From NCBI GenBank assembly GCA_050084515.1, contig CM114272.1, positions 51,460,001 through 51,524,000 on the forward strand: a DNA stretch of 64,000 bases, read 5' to 3'. The position numbers and the translations under genes were made by a program. This stretch comes from Blasia pusilla. Its lineage: Eukaryota; Marchantiophyta; Marchantiopsida; Blasiales. The notes below the pieces were generated by a model. The model did no database searches, was not told the DNA's origin, and worked only from the letters and a program-made list of their open reading frames with translations. How positions within the stretch are numbered: position 1 is the stretch's first letter; each line of letters opens with the position of its first letter. Below are positions 54,201 through 64,000 of the stretch, piece by piece.

Positions 54201-56207
54201 GGAGTACCCAAGGTATGGCCCTTACATGTCACTGGGGTCCAGGATGACTTTCCTTTAGGACGGTTTACATGTTTTTATTGACTGAAAGGCTGAACCTCTG
54301 GGTGATGTTGTCACTCAACTACTTTGTGCTTCTGCTTGATTGAAAGTTTGTTGTAGTTGAATTCATTGAACTGAGCTCTCAAATCTTCAAGAGGTCAGAG
54401 CCTTGATGTTTGAAGTTACTGCATTTCGACGAAAGTTGCTGGTATGCAGGTTGACAGGGAGGGCAACTGTTGAAATGGTGCTGGAGAAAGGTGATGGTTC
54501 ATCCTTCACAGTCGCAGCTGGAGGAGGGCCTCAGAAAAATGGAGTCTTGGAGGTGATAATTGGGAATAGAAGTTCCGAGTTAGTCTCAAATGCTGTGAAA
54601 TTGGCTCATAGAGGCCCTGTCCTATTTTGACAACAGATCATACGGAGTTCCAAGCCGGAGAAGAAGTCTACTAATAGTATGCATTGTTTTTCCCTCAGGT
54701 TATTCTGGATGGCTATTCAGCTCCTCTCACCTCGGGAAACTTCGCAGATCTGGTCAGTTCTTCAAGCATGCTTCAAGAAAAAATTAACGTTCTAGCTTTG
54801 GAGTTGGGCCACTTATTAACGCAGATTCAGGCTAGCTAGATTGACAGGTATGTAAATCTTGAACGATTGAAGAAATGGTCTTTATCTTGTGTTCCAAATA
54901 TATTCAATTTGGCAGGTTATGAAAGGCAAGTATAATGGTTTGAAACTGAGAACTGGAGAACAGTCGATACTCTGTGATGACCAAGGCAACGAAGTCGGGA
55001 AACCTATCCCTCTGGAGATTTTACCTGCTGGCGAGTTCCAGCCTCTATACCGAACCACCCTTGATGTCCAGGTACTGTTACTACTACTACTACTACTACT
55101 ACAACTACTAAGTTAAGCAGTGTCTTGGAGGGAAGTAATTAGTGATTTAAACACTTTTTAGTGCTTCCAGATTAGCGAAATCGGGAAACAGCATGCGGAA
55201 GAGCCAGAGCTCACATAGAATATTGAGCAGCGATGTAGTGACTAAGATAGAGCATCAAACGCATATTTTACTACCTACTTCCAGCCTTGATTGATGTGCA
55301 TAGCATAGAGTAAGTTATCACCACAGCAATAGGGCTTTCTGGTTGTTTGGTAATGTCTTCTATCGACTCACTGTCCGACTTTAAGATTATCTGAGGTGTA
55401 AATTTTGGAATGTAAAATGAACTGACCATTGGCAATTGTAATTTAATCTGTTTTTTTTTGTTTTTTGGGTCTTCGTGAAGGACGGGGAGATCCCTATGCT
55501 GCCTCTGTCAGTGTATGGAGCTGTAGCAATGGCACACAACGTCACCGCAGAAGACTTCTCTTCTCCCTCGCAGTTTTTCTTCTACCTGTATGACAAACGC
55601 AATGTAAGATTCAATGTGGATCCATCACTCACTGGTTTTCCCCTACTTTGTTGATAGTCCTGGTGGTTTTACTATCAGTGGCAGAGGTGACTCGGATGTC
55701 CTTAGAAGTGGTCGGGGCTTTTGAGCATCTCCTTGGCTTGCTCTCTTGTCATCTCTCATTGAATTGTGCTCTGCTGGTTCATGGATTGCAGGCTGGATTG
55801 GGCGGTCTAGCATTCGATGAAGGCCAATTTTCTGTTTTTGGGTAAGTACATTCTGGATCCACTTCACAGATCTTGGGACACGGTATGTCAGGAGGAAGCT
55901 CACAGCATTAGAACATCAAATGCATGTAGCATTTGAAGTGATACAGCCCCGCAGCATCTGTTTACCCATGAACCCAAATGAAATCTATCCCTTACAAGAG
56001 CTTTATTGGTGTGGTCAGTGTTGGTTTTCCGTCTGTCCTCAAATTTGAGGTGGTTGATGTTCTGACCTCTGAGCATCTTCCTGACCTTGCAGGTATGTCA
56101 CCAAAGGGAGAGAGATTCTGTCACAGCTGAAGACAGGTGACATCATTCAATCCGCGACAATGGTCAGCGGCCAGGACAAGCTCGTGCTTCCAAACAGTGG
56201 TAGTTAG
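51292..56207 (+). CDS. CYP37: Thylakoid-lumen cyclophilin CYP37, 12 exons, 497 aa
   Basis: Exons: 51292-51540, about 52127-52429, 52742-52831, 52992-53084, 53322-53429, 54163-54212, 54450-54552, 54699-54752, 54916-55071, 55481-55603, 55792-55841, 56093-56207. Introns are GT-AG and phases close. The exon 2 acceptor could be three bases earlier (52124). Residues 1 to about 110 are a plastid transit peptide. A hydrophobic stretch (about 117-135) and QPAEA (148-152) form a lumenal transfer signal, with cleavage expected before VLYSPDTKVPR. A helical domain follows (IPQRKPYGTMESDVKKAL, LANALDKISQLEILQ), then the cyclophilin-like domain with VILDGYSAPLTSGNF, LPLSVYGAVAMAH, QFFFYLYDKRNAGLGG and FDEGQFSVFGYVT. 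Blocks match Arabidopsis CYP37 (At3g15520), about 466 residues. The active-site loop is degenerate in this family, so peptidyl-prolyl isomerase activity is uncertain. The first in-frame ATG is used. Confidence 0.94.
53463..53602. repeat. 70-bp tandem duplication in a CYP37 intron
   Basis: tttagtgcttggcttatg begins at 53463 and again at 53533, and the units match across most of their length, including ttgggctaacttcctctc. It lies in the intron after exon 5. The copies each contain a pyrimidine tract followed by cag, which could mimic acceptor sites. Confidence 0.9.
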
Positions 56208-58688
56208 GCCGTGCTAGGTTTTAGAGATGTGCTCTCGTTTGCTGCTCCAACGATTTCCCATCAATTCTTTCATCCTGCAATCCGCAGATGACGCTTCCAA
56301 GTCAATCGATATGGTCTGTGCCCCCGCAATAGCGTCTGCCTCCTGTCCCTTTATGGAAATGGTTTGTAAGTCTCTCTTAATGTGTTTCAACCACACAATA
56401 GATAGAATGCCGAAGCTCCCTCTGCAGGCGGATCAGGGCGTCTCAATTGGAGCGCCGTCCGTCGGCACAAGCCTTCGTGTCTGGAAGAAAGTATAGGTAT
56501 GAAACGTTCGTAGCAGCGTCGGAAAGACTCACCAGACGGAATTGCACACAATTCTACAGGTTCATAAGAATATGTTCTGAACGACCCTGCAAACGTGGGA
56601 AATCGTCCGTCAGTATTTGCTTCCTGGTTCGTGGTAATCCACAAATGAGAATCACCTTCCAGTGCTCTCTCCTGGTTCCTTGTAATGGACAAAAGTGAAT
56701 CCCATCCCTTGAAACAAGAATACATGGATTGATGATTATACCGATCCGATAGCATCATTTGTCAAGGACAGGATGTCCGACAAGAGTCTCACACAGTCCC
56801 ATGTGGGACAGCAGGACTAAATTTGCAAGTCTGCTATCTGTGAGAAGACACTGTTCACACTGACAAAACCATTTCGAGGTAACTCATTGGATCGGGAATT
56901 TTAATCCCGGGAGAATACGCCGAACACTCATCGGATTGGACTCCGCTACAGCTCGCAATTGTAGGATCATGATCTACTGAGCATGGACTGGTGGAATCTG
57001 TGTCCCCGTTAGCAGTTTCCGAAAGAGTTTGATGGAATCTTACCCTCACACTTTGCCTGATGAGCGACGGAACTCGTTTAGGGCTTTATCGTATTTCACA
57101 TTCTCGAGCTACACCGACCGACTGGAGAACGATGCCAGTCAGGTAGAGAAGTTTGGACTTCTCTTGAAAGAACTGAGTTGACCAGAACAGCCAGAATTTT
57201 GCGGATATCGAAGGAAATGAACTTAAAATTGACGATCCGTACACACCTGTGATCGTCGAAAAATTGCAAATCCTGTCAGTTGTCATTACAATGATTGATC
57301 GGAACCGGAGTTTCGCCCCATGGTACACAGGCCAAGGGTTGGCTACACCGACGGAGGAAACGACCTGCCCATGGGAAAGAAACCTGGGGGTGAGCTCACC
57401 ACACGTTACCCGAAGAAGGAAAACTAGAGACGCTCGATGTCCAATCACAAATCCGTCTCTTTATGTTATCCCTTACATGGTGGTAAAGAATTGGACGTAA
57501 GAAGGTAGACTCGGCCACCCGAGAATCCCATTGGGGGAATCCACACCGGGATCCGAAGATGTCGGGCTTGCCAAGGTCGTACATATCCGATTATGGGTTC
57601 GTCAATTTGTCCATCCTTGTCTGTAGCTGCTACTTGTAGAAAAGCGACTTATCCTGTCCCTCACTCTATTACTGGAGTTCCAGTGGAGATGCTCTTTGTG
57701 CTTGAGACTCGAGAATCAGCCAGTAATTTGGTTGTGACAGAAATGAAAAAAAAGACGACAAGCTGCGGACTTTGGGAGCGTGCCAGCCACACGGACTGAA
57801 GAGGACTACTACGCAAGGGATGAAGTGGTTCGATCCTGGTCAGCAGGTTTTGACAGAGTTTGATTGAATCCTACGTGCAGAGTTGCGCCTGATGTGCAAC
57901 GGAACTCCTTGGAATGAAGTCTTCATCATGTCTCACATGCTTGAGCTGGTCGTACTCAATTTGGAATCCTGTTGATGTGTCGGGAACTCTGTGAAGGAAT
58001 ACCACCCGTTTGCGAATTGTCGGCACTAGGCTTACAGGGTCGAGACCCTTAAGAGCCTATTCACATGCTGAACAGGTGGGATACACAGACCAGGACAGCC
58101 ATACGGAGGATCAGTGAAGGGTGTTTTTCGTAGTGCGGCAACTGCATCTACGAGCTCGTCGGATGAGCAGAGAAGTAGTCAGAGATCCGAAAATACAAAT
58201 TTCTATTATAATCTCACGGAAGATTTGGTTTGTCCACCAAGAAACATGATCGGACTAGCCCTGAGGATGAGCAGAGAAGTAGTCAGAGATCCGAAAATAC
58301 AAATTTCTATTATAATCTCACGGAAGATTTGGTTTGTCCACCAAGAAACATGATCGAAGGACACATAGCGATAGCTCCACAAGTAGCCTCATTAGATTCA
58401 CTAAATCGTTTACTATGTATGTGTGAAGACCGTTCTCAGCGACAGTCCTCGAGCAGTACACCTTCATAACTTCTAGATCATCTTCCCCTCTGAAGGTTTG
58501 AATGGATCACGACCCTCCGGACAGGATTTTCCGCTATCAAATCGATTCTGTTTTGCACACAGGCTTAAGAGATTGATTGTGCGTTTTGTTGTGCGTCTGA
58601 TCTTCATTGCGAGTACTTGCGCAACCGCGCGTGGAGTGTACAGCCGTCACTGTAATCAGAAGTCATCTGCAGCTCTTCACGGAGTCCT
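56208..58688. other. Convergent intergenic region
   Basis: It separates the 3' ends of CYP37 and AIM24 and probably holds both 3' untranslated regions. Open frames show no domain. About 57025-57085 and 57850-57915 share a diverged segment (gagtttgat(g/t)gaatc, then gcctgatg and caacggaact or its variant). A tandem duplication at 58161-58354 is listed separately. Confidence 0.5.
58161..58354. repeat. Tandem duplication, 104-bp period
   Basis: ggatgagcagagaagtagtc begins at 58161 and at 58265, and about 90 bases, through ccaccaagaaacatgatcg, are identical in both. The near-perfect match indicates a recent event. It is noncoding and sits between CYP37 and AIM24. Confidence 0.95.
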
Positions 58689-59417
58689 CTATGAAGGAAC
58701 GACTTCCTCAACCGGCTGCACAATCACGAACCCTGTTGGTCCTCTGTTTCCATCAAACTTCATTTGGAAGGTCTCGCCGCTGCCTCTTCCGAGAAGCGTC
58801 TTGAATTGTATGTCAGTTTTGAAGTCGGGATTCAAATCGCCAGACCAGGCTACCGTCGCCTGGGGATCGGTGAAAACCGGGGGATATCCCGGAGCCACAA
58901 CTAGAGTGATCGGCTTGCCTTCCGTAAGGATGGCGACGAAGCCATGCCCGCTCACTTTGACATTAAACAATCCCCCCGAGACGATAGACGAGACCTGCTT
59001 CATAAACTTGATCTTGTGACTGAGAGTCGGTTCAAACGCGAGCAGATCGTTACCATTGACGACAATGGAGTCGCCTGTGAGTTTGAGGATTGTCACTCGC
59101 TTGCCATTGTCAGCCAAATAGAGCTGCGCGCGGCTCTTCGAAGAGGCTTTGGTGAGTGTCATGCCCTCGTCTGTGAGGGCTTTCTTCAGCATGTTGCCAA
59201 TTCCATGTTCCAGGATGCCCTCGCGCGTGAATCCCACCTCGCCCCGGTACGCCACCATGGAGCCGTTCTTGATCCACACCCAGGACATCATCTGCCCAGA
59301 GGCGCCTGGAATGCCGAGATTCACTTCCAGCGTGCGGCCGTTCTCCAGCTCGAAACCTTGCACATGCGGCCTGTGACGCTGTGATGTTTGGAGGAATTCT
59401 CCCACCGTCTGCGCCAT
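58689..59417 (-). CDS. AIM24-domain protein, intronless, 242 aa
   Basis: One uninterrupted frame from ATG 59417 to the stop at 58689 encodes 242 residues. The sequence fits the AIM24 (DUF124) family, a TRAP-like beta fold. Landmarks are FELENGRTLEVNLG, MMSWVWIKNGSMVAYRGEV, LYLADNGKRVTILKL, IVVNGNDLLAFEP, GGLFNVKVSGHGFVAILT and GPTGFVIVQPVEE. The length is normal for bacterial-type single-domain members. No signal peptide, transmembrane helix or mitochondrial presequence is obvious. Yeast Aim24 is mitochondrial; the role of plant and bacterial members is largely unknown. The lack of introns contrasts with the five intron-rich neighbours and would fit retroposition or an old transfer. A frame open on the opposite strand is a shadow. 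Confidence 0.88.
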   Translation of the reverse strand: MAQTVGEFLQTSQRHRPHVQGFELENGRTLEVNLGIPGASGQMMSWVWIKNGSMVAYRGEVGFTREGILEHGIGNMLKKALTDEGMTLTKASSKSRAQLYLADNGKRVTILKLTGDSIVVNGNDLLAFEPTLSHKIKFMKQVSSIVSGGLFNVKVSGHGFVAILTEGKPITLVVAPGYPPVFTDPQATVAWSGDLNPDFKTDIQFKTLLGRGSGETFQMKFDGNRGPTGFVIVQPVEEVVPS

Positions 59418-60104
59418 CTTGCGTCGCTTACAAAATCAACAACAACTCTCTCGCTCTATCTCTCCAGTGGCTCCACCGCCTCTCGTCTCCCCGACTGCGA
59501 AGACGGACTCAGATTAGCTACCTCCGCGTCCTCACCACTTCGCGAATTGGCAGTGGCGTAGATATACCCTCTAGCTTTCGCAGAATCTCCTCCTGACGAA
59601 ACGTTCCTCTACAACTCGCGATCGAGCTCCGGGCGTTTTCGATCTGCTGCGCGCGCGCGCGTTCCTCTCCTCACTCCAGATCGACTATGTTGATGACCGA
59701 TTGAGGTCCTGTGGCCCGTGAATTTGCGACGAGACTACTAACTTGTTGGCATTGCGAGCGTCACAAACGGCATTTATGCACGGGGAAGAGAGACTCGGAG
59801 ACACATGACATATGTCGCACACCCACTAGATCCTTCGTCCTCCTCACTGCAGTCATTGAATCACAGTTCGGTCTCTGCTCCTAAACGAACGCGGAATCGG
59901 ACTCGGTCGCCGACGACGGAAGAATGAGTTTACGGTCCCTGAGTCGTCAGGAATTCGGAAGCGGAGAACACGACGTGCTCGCTGCGTACCGTACAGCCGG
60001 ATCCAGATCGCGTCCCCATAACCCTAAACATAAGCGCCTTAAACCATTTCTCCATTCAAGTGGGTAAATGGGATGTTTTTAATTATTGTTGACTAGTGGA
60101 TGCA
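59418..60104. other. Probable AIM24 promoter region
   Basis: No other gene is recognised. It includes a short GC dinucleotide run (gcgcgcgcgcg at about 59648) and pyrimidine-rich leader-like sequence next to the start codon. At 60095-60115 ctagtggatgcacgggat resembles the 3' end of a minus-strand Helitron (CTAG after hairpin remnants). Confidence 0.45.
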
Positions 60105-60181
60105 CGGGATAATTTCGAGGCACACTGGGAGGAGGCCATGTGGGAGGACATATGTCAAACACGTTTATCTCAACAGATAAA

Positions 60182-60304
60182 CGAATATAATTAATAAAAA
60201 GAGGACGGGATTTGAGACCCATTCCTCTAGTTTTGATTTATTTTAGTCTGAATAGGTATTTTAATTGATACCTTGCACCCTGGGCATATCACCCGGTATG
60301 CTAG
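60182..60304 (+). mobile_element. Helitron-like element, aged 5' end
   Basis: The right end is convincing: tgggcatatcacccgg forms a hairpin and is followed by tatgCTAG and then T at 60305. The left end, cgaatataattaataaaaag followed by aggacgggatttgag, aligns with other 5' termini but has lost the TC. At 123 bp it is shorter than its relatives. Confidence 0.6.
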
Positions 60305-61956
60305 TTTAATATAATAGAGGACTCATATCGTGGTGCTTAGATGGCAAAATAAGTTTGTCGTGTGTCTTAAGTTTAAATTATACTAGTGTCATGCACATTT
60401 TCTTGCGGTCCATAGAATGAATTTTTTTGGTCATAGATGAATGGGTGTTTTACTGGTTTTTTTGGGTATGTCTAGTATTTATATGGGTTTAGTACCCTCT
60501 TGGGTACTGTTGATGGGTTCCTCTTTATTTCAGCCTTGCTCTCTCTTGTAGCAAAATCTCCCCTTTTAACCACTTCTCTTCAAAATTAGTAGATTTAATC
60601 ATGACTAAGTTGACCATGTTTTAATATATGAATATGAACGTACATGTATTTTATAATGAAAAAATAGAAAAATTCAATCTAGAAGAATGTAACAAACTTA
60701 TGTTACCAAATAAGAAAATTTAATTTTACATTATATTACAGTTGCTACAGTAAGGGTTTAATGTTCCCATTTTATTTGCATTGATTTCGAAAAAGTACCA
60801 TCTTACTAGTTATGGGCCATCATAAAATATCTCGGGCCTAAATCCTAAGATATTCTGCGAAATATGAAAGAAAGTCACGATTTAAACTCCCGGTATATAT
60901 TCACGTGGTCTGGACTCCGGGCGCCGAGGAGAAGTACCGGGAGAAAGTGGGGAGACCGGCGACTGAGGTCATGTTAGCTCCCGGGCCCCGGCAGGATACC
61001 CTCCCTCCTCCTTTCCGCGGACTAAAGATGTTGACTCAGACCCTGGTGTAAGTCCACGTCCCCAGGATGCGGATGGCGCCGGATCGACGGTGGCCGTCGG
61101 ATAGGGAGGGCTTCGAAAGTCCGCCGACATCGGGCTCATTTCATGGGGATTAGCTTTTGCATGAGGAAAGCCAGGACCCAAAAATGCTCCCATTGGCACA
61201 CGAGTAAACCAATGAACTCGAGAGTTTGGAAGTTATTGCAGACTTTTGTTGGGGTGTTGGGTCGCATACCGAATATGTGGGACCTCGTCCTCTTTCTTCC
61301 ACGGCGCGGCGAGAGTTGGAGGAGACGGGAAGGCGAGGCGGAGCTCTACGGCGGATGGGAACGATTTTGATGGTGGAATGGAGTATGGTAGTGTGTTATA
61401 TCAAAACGGAAATATCGATTTCTTTTACGTTTTGATCCGTAACATCAATCTTATAATGAATAATATATTTTTCATTTTATTTTATTTTGTATATTTATAT
61501 TTTTTTAAGGTTTCTCATGCAGGTATTAGGATCCTCTTTGTTGTCTTGTTTCATTGTCATGCTTTGAATGTTTCCAAGACAACTCATGTTGTTATAACAC
61601 ACCACCCCTTTTTTTTTCTCTATGTCCTTATCGTGTAACCACACACGTTTCTCGTTCACGTTTGACCCATGTTTTTCTCCTTTATCCCACTCTATTCCTA
61701 TCTATTTTTTCCATCTATTCTTTTTCCATATCATTAGTACCTCCATACTATCTCTACATTGTTTTGGGAAGGGGTTGGGCCATAGGTCATAGGTGAAGAT
61801 GGTAGATGAGAGTTCATACTAGGGAGAGCATTTCCGTGGACGAGAAGAGAGTCGATTATCATTAGGGCTAGTTCGAATGGGGGTTGTGGGGCGGATTTTG
61901 GTGAGGTTTGTTTCTCGAGTTTGACGGAGGGGGTCATGTTCTCTTCTTGGTGAGAG
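60305..61956. other. Intergenic region, no gene recognised
   Basis: AT-rich to about 60880, then a GC-rich block (60905-61130), then AT-rich again. No domain is visible. The right part may be the leader of the reverse-transcriptase element. Confidence 0.5.
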
Positions 61957-64000
61957 GTGTCCATGCCTCGACCCGCATCGGCCCCTCGCGTAGGGGCTCG
62001 TGGGTCGTCTAGCCGAGATACGAAATGCCCTTGTTGTCCCGAATTCTTCACTCGTTCAGGAATTCGGAACCATTTAGCGGCTAAACATCTTGACTTTGAT
62101 AGATTTGGATGGGTGGTTCCTCCAGTCGATCATGGATGCTCACCGGTGCTTCATGCATCATCGCCCCCTCCTGAGGCATGGCAGTGGTTGAGGTCCCACC
62201 TTGGCAGCATCACAGGTCTCTTTGAGACCCGTTTTCCCTACCCGAGGTTGTTTCATAGGATCTCCCATGCTATTCGGGATGAGCTTCGCCAGTCTTTCCT
62301 CCTTCCCTTATCTAGGATCGCACTTGATCCTATGGATGAGCTCTCTGGTATCTACTACTTCTCCTTCCACGATGGTGTCTTCGCTATACCCGAGGAGAGA
62401 AGGCTCGCCATAGAGAGGGTTGTGGCCTGGTTGCGGCGCTTTCGAGGAGGTGATTGGGAGTCTCTGTAGAGCGAGTTCGTGGCATATGCCAAAGGTAGCA
62501 CTCCACGTGGTTTCCGAGCGGACAATCTAGTAGTTTCCAGATTGCAACGATGTAGGAGACTTGGGTGAGCCGGAGAGTACTCGCGAGCGACTCGTGCGCT
62601 CCGCCCTATGGATATGGCTCCTCCTTCCGTTGTTACTATCGACGCCCTCCGGAGGCTACACCCTCGTCCAATGGTTGACATCCCAACATTTGTATGTGAC
62701 TTCCATCCTGACACAACCTTATGCCTAGACCCGTCCCTCTTTGCACGGGCACTGGGCGTTCCCCTAGGATAGCAGCTGGAGGGTTGTCCGGTATGATGTA
62801 CGAACACCTTCGTGATTGCTTTCCCTCCGAGGACTCTGCTAGCGGCTTTTCCGAGTTGCTTCACGTTGCCTCCCACCTAGCTCAGGGGAGAGTGCCAACA
62901 GCACTAGCCCAGGTATTGGGAGCGGGGCGACAAAGCGAGGTGGAGGGATCCGTCCGATTGCCATAGGGGAGGTGCTCTTGCGGTTGGTGAGTCGTTCTAT
63001 CGCTTTGCAGTTCCGTGAGGCTTTCCAATCACATCTGAGTCCGCACTAGTTCGGAGTTGCCAGACTAGCTGGTTGTGAGGATGTAGCCTTAGGTTTGAGG
63101 GCTTGTTTAGATATACATCCCGAGTGGGTGGTTCTCCAAGTTGATGTGGAGAACGCCTTTAACTCAGTGTCTCGGGCAGCTATCTTCACGGAGCTGAGAG
63201 ACGTAGGGGGTCCCATAGCGAGTTTGATTCCCTTCCTGCATGCTTTTTATGGGGCCCCCTCGGCTCTCTATTTTCACCACGGTAGGTTCGAGGAGGAGGT
63301 CATGGTCTTGGAGTCTGCTACCAAGACGCGTTAGGGTGATCCCTGGGGTGGTGCATTGTTTGCTTTGGCTCATTATCGAGCGGTTCTTTCTATGGTGGAG
63401 GCTTTCCCGGGTTGCATTTTCCCTTCGTTGGCAGATGATACTCACATTGTCGGCCTTGGAGACTTGGTTGTTCATGCATTTCAACACTTTTCAGCACAGT
63501 TGGCACACGTCGGCCTCGCGGTGAAGGTGGGAAAGTGCAAGGCTTGATCTTCATTAGGCTTGTCAGCGGATATTCATTTACCCGACGGTTTTTTGACACC
63601 TTTTGGAGGGCTTCGCGTCTTGGGAGTCCCGCTCGGGAGCCAGGACTTTGTATTGAGTTTCGTGGCGGAGGCTCTTACCGAGGATCTTCTTCATGTCGAC
63701 GATCTCACGAGGATTGGTGACCCTCAAGAAGCTTATCGAATCCTCTCGTCATGTTTTTCATGTAGACCTGGTTATCTGTGTAGAACCGTGTGGACGACTA
63801 GCCATATTTCTTCCTTGTATAGATCCTTTGATAGAAAGATTATTCAGGCGTTTGGGGATCTTCTAGGACTCGGCTCATTAGAGTGCCCTGCGGGGGAGTT
63901 AGCTCGTAGACAGACTTCTCGGCCGATTGCCTTTGGTGGAGTAGGTCTCATAGCGACTGAGTTAGTGTCGTCTTCAGCCTTTTTAGGGAGTTGGGCCACT
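61957..64000 (+). mobile_element. Decayed non-LTR-like reverse transcriptase with N-terminal zinc finger (truncated by window end)
   Basis: An ATG at 61957 opens a frame with a C2H2-like finger, CPCCPEFFTRSGIRNHLAAKH (C-x2-C-x11-H-x4-H split as C1/C4). Later segments, in more than one frame, resemble the linker and reverse-transcriptase regions. From 63095 the frame shows RT motif A (LQVDVENAFNSVSR), a motif B region reading GDPWGGALFALAHYR, and the catalytic LADDTHIVG at about 63427-63455. The same frame continues to the window edge with RIGDPQEAYRILSSC and RPIAFGGVGLIATELV. It is interrupted by a TAG at about 63332 and a TGA at about 63545, and further stops and frameshifts lie upstream. 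No endonuclease domain was recognised. It is therefore an inactive copy of a LINE-like element, probably ending beyond the window. Confidence 0.8.

Noticed and set aside
56387-56758. 123-codon minus-strand frame downstream of CYP37
   Set aside because: No recognisable domain or conserved motif; probably chance within 3' flanking DNA.
58944-59384. 146-codon plus-strand frame
   Set aside because: It is the shadow of the AIM24 coding sequence.

Overview
This window is nuclear DNA from a land plant. Protein-coding genes are split by many spliceosomal introns (GT-AG, one GC-AG), two products carry plastid transit peptides, and two act on plant cell walls. Transposon debris fills the spaces. Several features lean towards a non-flowering plant such as a bryophyte or lycophyte, but the species cannot be fixed from the sequence: an intronless AIM24 gene, Ty3/gypsy-type elements carrying a cytosine-methyltransferase domain and a PHD finger, and short non-autonomous Helitrons. 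That lineage call is an inference.

Six genes can be rebuilt exon by exon; in the five multi-exon genes all splice phases agree. Left to right: a Nudix hydrolase 9 / NUDT22-type gene (minus, 1295-4296, 9 exons); a plastid CbbY-type HAD sugar-bisphosphate phosphatase (plus, 10749-14403, 8 exons); a Golgi CGR2/CGR3-type pectin methyltransferase (minus, 16732-20269, 5 exons); a GH35 beta-galactosidase with a C-terminal SUEL lectin domain (minus, 37999-47600, 19 exons); a thylakoid-lumen cyclophilin CYP37 (plus, 51292-56207, 12 exons); and an intronless AIM24-domain gene (minus, 58689-59417).

The gaps are occupied by transposons and simple repeats. 4.3-10.7 kb is AT-rich with Helitron-like termini, a 135-bp direct repeat and a 180-bp CA microsatellite. 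20.5-37.9 kb is a transposon cluster: two decayed segments of a DNMT/PHD-bearing gypsy family, related LTR-like pieces, 274-bp repeats in direct and inverted orientation, and a 190-bp GA microsatellite. 47.6-51.3 kb, between the divergent beta-galactosidase and CYP37 genes, holds two short Helitrons with recognisable termini. 61.9-64.0 kb is a decayed non-LTR-like reverse transcriptase with an N-terminal zinc finger, running off the window.

There is no operon logic. Thematically, two genes serve the chloroplast (CbbY clears a Rubisco inhibitor; CYP37 is lumenal), two remodel wall polysaccharide (CGR-type and beta-galactosidase), and the Nudix enzyme handles a nucleotide sugar. The most unusual content is the gypsy family that carries its own DNA methyltransferase and chromatin-reader modules, now broken by frameshifts and stop codons that mostly look like C-to-T or G-to-A changes.
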